Below, one piece after another: positions 57,578 through 64,000 of a DNA stretch of 64,000 nucleotides (positions within the stretch are counted from its first letter, which is position 1; the number at the start of each line of letters is the position of its first letter). The stretch is from Scilla litardierei (taxonomy: Eukaryota; Streptophyta; Magnoliopsida; Asparagales; Asparagaceae). Location of the stretch: positions 9,105,860-9,169,859 of the forward strand of contig CM061130.1 of assembly GCA_030789695.1 (NCBI GenBank). The letters run 5' to 3'. The position numbers and the translations under genes are program-made. The notes below the pieces were generated by a model. It searched no databases, was not told the origin of the DNA, and saw only the letters and a program-made list of their open reading frames with translations.

Positions 57578-58313
57578 CAAGCTTGATACGTTTGAGGCAA
57601 GGTTAGAGGTCCATTTTCCAAGCTATTTAAGACCTAAGAGAAGAGCTCTCCCAAGCTAATTCAAAGCTCTCTCTCCCTCACAAGAATCTCTCCCTTCACT
57701 CTTTGAGCATCTTCCTCAAGAGAGATTCTCTCCATTGTGAGCTTCTCAAGCTAAGAGCTTGATTCTAGTCATCATACTCCACCCTAGGCTTCCATCGCTG
57801 ATCTACATCTTGGAGCTAGGGTTTGGTGCCTCTTCTTCTTCCTCAAAATCATCTTTGCCCTAATTCGTAAGCATTACTCAAGGCATAGGTATTTTGTCGG
57901 TAAGAAGTTCTATTTCATTTACTTTCATATTGTAAGTTTCACTCTCGGTTGTGAGAGTGTGGTTGTGATCCCGGGTTGTGGGAGTCACAAATTACTTTTT
58001 GTATGATTTGACTTGTGAAGGTTTTTCACAAGTATTTCATAGTGGAAATCTTAAGTTAGGGTTGCTAACTCAAGTATCCGGAGGGGATCCGGGTGGTTGG
58101 GACGTAGGATCACCGGGAACAAGTCGGGTAGACTTGGGTGGATCCGAACCCAGTAACATAACTTGTTTGCGTTGTTTATTTCTTGTTGATTATTGTTTAA
58201 TTCCGCATTGTCGTTTGTTCATTGCACAATAGTTAGGAAAACTCTCTTAATTATTTTAAGTACTATTCACCCCCTCTAGTACGTGTGCAGTAGCTACCAC
58301 AGGGCACTACAAT

Positions 58314-58326
58314 TGGTATCAGAGCC
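58314..58326 (+). promoter_or_regulatory. Primer binding site, gag-only element
   Basis: TGGTATCAGAGCC, two bases after the LTR, complementary to the initiator Met tRNA 3' end. Confidence 0.9.
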
Positions 58327-58338
58327 AAGGTCAAAGCT

Positions 58339-60543
58339 ATGACGAACAACGACTACAACGTCTTCAAGGATCGACACGGATCGTCTTCAGTTATGGAAGG
58401 ACAATCCTCTGTCAGGCCTCCTCATTTCAACGGTACCAACTATGGGTACTGGAAATGCCGAATGGAAACGTTCCTTCGGAGCGCTTCTCTTTGGAGAGCC
58501 ACGATGACAGAGTATGTCGATTCTACCGAAGAAGATTTCGCGAAGTGGACTCCCGCAGAGGTCGCCGCGGAGGTAAGCAATGCCAAGGCAATGAATGCCT
58601 TGCAATGTGCATTGGAGCCCGAAGACTTCAACAAGATATGCACATGTAAGAGTGCATATCAAGTATGGAACCAACTCCTCATCTTGCATGAAGGATCAAG
58701 CACGGTAAAAGATTCTAAACTCGTTGTTGCTAATAAAGAATTTGAGTTGTTTCACATGGAACAGGGTGAAACGATGAAGGAATACTATGCTCGGTTCGTG
58801 GACATATCCAACGAATTGGAAGCTCTCGGGAAGCTCTATACCCAAAAGGAGAAAGTCGCAAAGATTATCGACGGACTTCCCTCTTCTTGGGAAAAGCGTA
58901 CCTTCGCCATCGAGGAAGGTAACGATATGAATAAATATACCGTTGTGCAATTAATGGGTACCTTGTTGTCTTACGAGGTACACAAGGAGAGTAAGATAAA
59001 GATGAAGGAGAAGATGAAAGCGTACTTGAAGTAAGACGAGCCTAAGAAAAAGGCGATTGCATACAAGGCCGCTCCATCTACCGATGATGAAGAATCGGAA
59101 GAAGAATCGGAAGATGAGTTGGACATGGAAGCTTTGGCCGATATGGCAAAGAAGTTCATCCGATTCTTCCGACAAGGTAAGTTGAATCGTAAATCAAAAT
59201 TTATTTCGACTAATGCTTCTACTCCCGTGTGTTATAAATGCAATAAGCCAAGACATATCAAGCCGGATTGTCCTCTCTACAAACACAAGGGGAAGTGGAA
59301 GGCATCCAAGCACGACAAGTCAAGAAAGCACAAGAAAGGGCTTGTCGGCACTTTCACCGACTCCGATTCCTCAAGTGGAGTGTCGGACGATGAAGGAGTG
59401 GAGAAAGCACACACGTGCTTCATGGGAAAAGAGGATCGTGATGAAGAGACTTCCTCCGATGAAAGCGAGGATGGAAGCGAGGATGAAGGCGAAGAGGTAA
59501 CCAATGATGAACTTAGATTAGCCAACGAACAACTTTGGAATAAGTTTTCTAATATGGCTACTAAGTTTATGAAGACTAAAAATGAATTAGATAGTTTTAA
59601 AAACTCGCCTAAGCCTTGCATTGTCAACAACGACACCGTTGTTGAAGAGTTGAGAAATGAGATTGTAAATCTCAAATCTCAACTTGAGCATGTTCACATC
59701 GAGGATTCGGATGAACATGTGATAGCGGATTTGACGTCTCAAATCTCAACTTTGAGTATTGAGAATAAAAATCTCAAGTCACGTGTTTGTACACTCGCAT
59801 CGCAAGTGTCCACTTTGGATGCTTCTTTGCATTCTCTCACCGAGAAGCATGAGAGCACATTAGGCCGAATTCATGAATTCAACAAAGGTAAGTGCAAGTT
59901 GGATAATATCCTAAATGATTTACCTCCGGCCAACCATCACATTGGTTTGGGGTATAAGATGGGAGATTCATCCAAATCGTCCGTCACCTTTGTTAGGCCA
60001 TCTTCTGATGCTTCTACTAGTGGAAGTAAACACGTCATGGGTAGTTCTTCTACCAATGGTACTTCCGCTAGGAACACGCCCCCATTTGGAAAGAAACCCA
60101 CTTTGGGTGGACCTCCAAAGAAGGGTCATGCTTTCATGTATACCATGCCACGTAGGAACACACATCCTACCCCACATGTTAGCACGAATGATGATTTTTA
60201 TGCTCCGCATCCACGAGCACGTGCACACCATGTGAGACACACTCATGCACGTGTTCCTCCACATTCATATGTTCATCCTCATTCTCATATGAATAATTAT
60301 CGTCATGCACCATTGCATCGCATGCCATATGCTTACCCACGACATGCATCACATAGAAATCAACAACATATGCATGTTCCCAATAGGATTAGGACTCCCA
60401 AGACATACACTATTTGGGGTCTGAAGAACATAAGCATGCATGCTAAGAATTTGTATGTGAAATCGTTTATAAATGATGTTATTTTGAATGATGATTATGT
60501 TGGGAAATCAAGTTCCTCTTGGACTTGGTTTCCGAAGGGTTAG
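58339..60543 (+). pseudogene. gag: SIRE-type gag with one TAA
   Basis: About 734 codons from ATG 58339 (MTNNDYNVFKDRHG) to TAG 60541-60543, with one TAA at 59032-59034 in the same frame. Order: UBN2-like capsid part (GTNYGYWKCRMETFL, YYARFVDISNELEALGK), acidic linker, CCHC knuckle CYKCNKPRHIKPDC from 59230, acidic tract, a coiled coil (~59640-59900), a Ser-rich stretch, a His-rich tail (~60160-60390) and the ending SSSSWTWFPKG. The end corresponds to the place where protease would start in complete SIRE elements; none follows. Confidence 0.88.
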
Positions 60544-61721
60544 TTTCCTTTGACCCTTCATTGCTTGGTACCGTATGTTTAATTTCATTTTATGGGTACC
60601 AAAGCAATTGTGGTAAGATTGGGTTACATTTAATTTGAATTTAGTTCTCTAAATTTATTGCCTAACCCATAGGATCCAAAGAGATTTTTGGATACCAAAA
60701 TGATATTCTCTAGGTTAAATTCACCATGGGATACCAACCCTACCAACTCCAAGATTTGCAAAGGATTTTCATTTAAATGGAGTTGATGGTGCTTAAGTGA
60801 TGCACCAAGGTAGGTGGAGCGTAATGTTGTAAGTATATTCATACTTTTGATTCTCATTGGTATCCATTGGTAGACTATATTACGATTGGTATCATTTTGC
60901 TTCATTTGGTATGCTAGATTAGTGTATGCCATTGTTATATGATGTTCTATCTATTTTTGGCATAACATTCTTGCATGCTACATTTGGTATGCACATCGGA
61001 TTATTTTTGTCTCTGATGTTGATTTCGTCGTTCGACGATTTTATGGATTTAATAGAATTATTTCTATGGAAACATAGAATTGTTTTCCATGCATTCTATT
61101 GATTTTGGAGAATATGTTCCAAAACTCAATAAGTGAAATTGATTTGAGTTTTGATGATTTCGGATTTTGTTTTTCGCCTATGGTTTGATGATTTCGTATT
61201 TCGATTTTCGTCTATGGCTTGGTGATTTCGTTTTCCGATTTTCGCCGATGGTTTATGATTTCGGTTTTCGATTTTCGACTTTGGTCTCATTGGCACGCTT
61301 TGTTTTTATTCGGTATTTTACATTTGATATCTTGCTTTGGTGTCATTTTGGACCGTGGTCGTATTCTTCGACTCCCATGCGTTATTTTTAGCCATTGGTT
61401 TTGTCATTGATCTCCTCCCGCTCTTTTTGCTTATGCCAAAGGGGGAGAGATATAATAATGACAATGTGCTAATTAATAATTCAAAGGAATTTACCATGAA
61501 TCTAATTTGATGTGTTAGATTCAGGGGGAGTGAAGATATAAAAAGGGATTTAGATCCTATATGTGCAATAATAGGATTCATATTTCATATCTTCCATTGC
61601 TGCTTGATGCATATGAATATTATTGAAATATGGAACTAACGTGTCATCAATGCAGGGGGAGTAAGTAAATTTCAATTGAATCATTATTATTGATCATTAT
61701 TTATGTTGGTTTGTCATCACC
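60544..61721 (+). other. Noncoding interior 3' of gag, repeated purine tracts
   Basis: No pol motifs. Short imperfect tandem repeats of GATTTCG/TTTTCG type at 61160-61285. Purine tracts AAAGGGGGAGAGA (~61438), CAGGGGGAGTGAAG (~61524) and GCAGGGGGAGTAAG (~61653) precede the terminal one. Confidence 0.7.
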
Positions 61722-61735
61722 AAAAAGGGGGAGAA
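61722..61735 (+). promoter_or_regulatory. Polypurine tract, gag-only element
   Basis: AAAAAGGGGGAGAA abuts the TG of the 3' LTR. Confidence 0.9.
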
Positions 61736-63472
61736 TGTTGTGATATGATTCCCCGGATTTGGTTTTGGATGATGAGCAAACATAAATAATGTATACTAAC
61801 TTATTTGTGAGCGCAGTTATGGAGATCGTCACCAAAAGAATACGAACATCTAAAGCGACGTCTCAAGACTTCTCAAGACGTGTGATCGTGTGCCTGAAGC
61901 TTCGTTGAAGCTCAAGGAGTTCTATTGAAGTCAAGAATGAAGATTGAAGCTTTGAAGACGGCTCATAAGGTTTATTTTATAGTCTTCTAGCTTCATAGAT
62001 TAGAATGTTAAGCCTTGAGTAGGACTTACTTTATAATCTTCATTTCGCTCATATCTTAGAGCTAGGATTATCCTTGAAGCCATTAGAAACTTTTCTGAAG
62101 CCTATCGTTTCTTCCCTCGGCTTCGAGTGCATGTTAGTTGGTTCATGAAGAGTCACCAACCGACTAGATGACGATCTAGTCGGTCGGCAACTATACATGA
62201 ACCGACTAGTGTGCCTCTCTTTATTCAGCTCTTTCTATGACTACAGTTAGTCGGTCAAAGAAGAGTCACCGACCGACTAGATGACGATCTAGTCGGTTAG
62301 GAATCCTTCTTAGACTGACTAGTTGTGTATAGTCATTTTCAGCCTGAGCTACTGTTTCGAGTTAGTCAGTCAAAGAACGTTTGTCGACCGACTAGTTGAG
62401 AAACTAGTCGGTCAGCATTTGTTCTTAAACCGACTAAGTCAACTTGAAGTCAGCCTATTCTATTTCGACGTTAGTCGGTCAAAGAACATTCACCGACCGA
62501 CTAGTTGCGAAACTAGTCGGTCGGCAAGTCTTCTTAGACCGACTAGTTGTCTTTGCCTGTACTTCGACTTCTTGGCTGTTCTTCCATTAGTCGGTCTACG
62601 TTGAGTGACCGACCGACTAGTTGATGAACTAGTCGGTCGGTGGCTGTTCTTTGACCGACTAGTTGGGTTCAGAAAAGAGCCGTTGGGAACTTTTCCAACA
62701 CGATTTTCCTTGCCTCTATAAATACAAACTTGATACGTTTGAGGCAAGGTTAGAGGTCCATTTTCCAAGCTATTTCAGACCTAAGAGAAGAGCTCTCCGA
62801 AGCTAATTCAAAGCTCTCTCTCCCTCACAAGAATCTCTCCATTCACTCTTTGAGCATCTTCCTCAAGAGAGATTCTCTCCATTGTGAGCTTCTCAAGCCA
62901 AGAGCTTGATTTTAGTCATCATACTCCACCCTAGGCTTCCATCGCTGATCTACATCTTGGAGCTAGGGTTTGGTGCATCTTCTTCTTCCTCAAAATCATC
63001 TTTGCCCTAATTCGTAAGCATTACTCAAGGCATAGGTATTTTGTCGGTAAGAAGTTCTATTTCATTTACTTTCATATTGTAAGTTTCACTCTCGGTTGTG
63101 AGAGTGTGGTTGTGATCCCGGGTTGTGGGAATCACAAATTACTTTTTGTATGATTTGACTTATGAAGGTTTTTCACAAGTATTTCATAGTGGAAATCTTG
63201 AGTTAGGGTTGCTAACTCAAGTATCCGGAAGGGATCCGGAGGGGATCCGGGTGGTTGGGACGTAGGATCACCGGGAACAAGTCGGGTAGACTTGGGTGGA
63301 TCCGAACCCAGTAACATAACTTGTTTGCATTGTTTATTTCTTGTTGATTATTGTTTAATTCCGCATTGTCGTTTGTTCATTGGACAATAGTTATGAATAA
63401 CTCTCTTAATTATTTTAAGTACTATTCACCCCCCCTCTAGTACGTGTGCAGTAGCTACCACAGGGCACTACA
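61736..63472 (+). repeat. 3' LTR of gag-only SIRE-type element
   Basis: Matches 56589-58311 with scattered substitutions and a 12-bp duplication near 63230. Array at 62155-62666, TATAAATA at 62717-62724. Confidence 0.93.
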
Positions 63473-63908
63473 CAAATCCTAACTGGGCGGCGTCCTCTAC
63501 GTACCCGATCATCTTGATAACATGATCATGTACGGGCCCTGCCCCCATCTTTGTGCCCCAGAGGTTGCTGGTGGCTTCGAACTTGGCAGCTCGAGATCGC
63601 TTGCCGTATAACTCTTGTGCATTGAGAAGCATACTTTGAACATCCATATGTTCATGCTTCCTCTGCAACTCGTTACTCATCGAAGCCAGAGTAAGGCACC
63701 TGGCCTTCTCTGCATCCCTCTGGTACAATTTGTAGGCTTCCTTTTCCTCGAAGGTCGAATCTTCATCGGGCTTATCCAGAGCATCCTCGAATAGTACGTA
63801 TCCTATCCCGGCTAGGGAAAGGACCAACTTAATGTTCCTAAGCAAGTCTTTGTAGTTCGTTCCATCCAGCACGTTCTTCTCAACCATATATCTAAGACCC
63901 GAATCCAT
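63473..63908 (-). pseudogene. gag: Copia gag, N-terminal part (split by insertion)
   Basis: From ATG 63908 (MDSGLRYMVEKNVLDGTNYK): NIKLVLSLAGIGYVLFED, ARCLTLASMSNELQRKHE, VHDHVIKMIGYVE. This is a copia gag of the UBN2 type, open up to the insertion point at 63473. The remainder is at 56588-56187. The leader above 63908 runs out of the window. Confidence 0.88.
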
Positions 63909-64000
63909 TCTGCATTTTATAGATACTTTAGTTAGTATTAGTTCGTAGTATAGTTTTAATGGTTTTTATAAAATTATATGCTCCCACTAAATTTATTAAA
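63909..64000 (-). other. Leader of the outer copia element, cut by window end
   Basis: AT-rich; would contain the leader between the 5' LTR primer site and gag. No primer site within the 92 bases shown. Confidence 0.4.

Larger units (their letters stand above)
56589..58311 (+). repeat. 5' LTR of gag-only SIRE-type element
   Basis: TGTTGTGATATG to GGGCACTACA. Contains the inverted-word array 57005-57521 and TATAAATA at 57570-57577. Confidence 0.93.
56589..63472 (+). mobile_element. SIRE-type gag-only LTR element (TR-GAG-like)
   Basis: A 6884-bp element with LTRs at 56589-58311 (1723 bp) and 61736-63472 (1737 bp; a 12-bp GGATCCGG duplication near 63230 explains most of the difference). Flanks share CAAA (56585-56588 and 63473-63476). 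It has a primer site and a polypurine tract, but the 3.4-kb interior encodes only gag. Being structurally intact with similar LTRs, it was probably mobilised by the enzymes of a related full element. It interrupts the gag of the copia element around it. Confidence 0.9.

Overview
This window looks like nuclear DNA of a flowering plant in a transposon-packed, gene-poor region. It holds Ty3/gypsy and Ty1/copia LTR retrotransposons of plant lineages (Tat, Tekay chromovirus, SIRE), a plant LINE, a CACTA end, MITEs and satellite arrays. The only host-derived material seen is a decayed mitochondrial ADP/ATP carrier gene and repeated C-terminal scraps of a receptor-like kinase. I found no intact host gene, no RNA gene, and nothing that identifies the species.

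Layout. 1-9189: remnants of a Tat-lineage Ty3/gypsy element (broken integrase, an 80-81 bp tandem array, two diverged promoter-like blocks, an LTR, a gag-side ORF remnant). 9190-11600: reversed solo LTR of a Tekay-type element. 11920-14332: satellite of about 58 bp units. 14616-24343: complete Tekay chromovirus with 2451-bp LTRs and GTGTC target duplications. 24804-25354: hairpin MITE. 26002-28300: ADP/ATP carrier pseudogene. 28625-29039: CACTA terminus. 29582-39214: very young SIRE-type copia element on the minus strand with AGCCT target duplications and an extra ORF after pol. 39215-44915: repeated receptor-kinase tails interrupted by a Tat fragment with an antisense ORF. 45740-48700: two further LTRs. 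48711-49568: foldback MITE inside a TATATG microsatellite. 49580-52040: broken LINE (minus). 52520-64000: minus-strand copia element that has gag but no visible pol, whose gag is split by a second gag-only element of SIRE type (56589-63472).

Main points for a second look. (1) Several unrelated LTRs carry, upstream of a TATA box, an array of short inverted words specific to the family. The word AGTCGGTC/GACCGACT, containing the DRE/CRT core ACCGAC, is shared with similar spacing by a Ty3 chromovirus and a copia SIRE derivative. Other LTRs use GCCCGCT/AGCGGGC, ACACGACCGTGT or CAGACGTCTG, and the SIRE element repeats TGTTGCAACA-like words even inside its coding region. (2) The Tekay pol is interrupted by two GT-AG intron-like inserts (112 and 71 bp) whose removal restores the reading frame exactly. 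(3) Two gag-only copia elements are nested one in the other. (4) A Tat fragment has an antisense ORF with its own TATA box.
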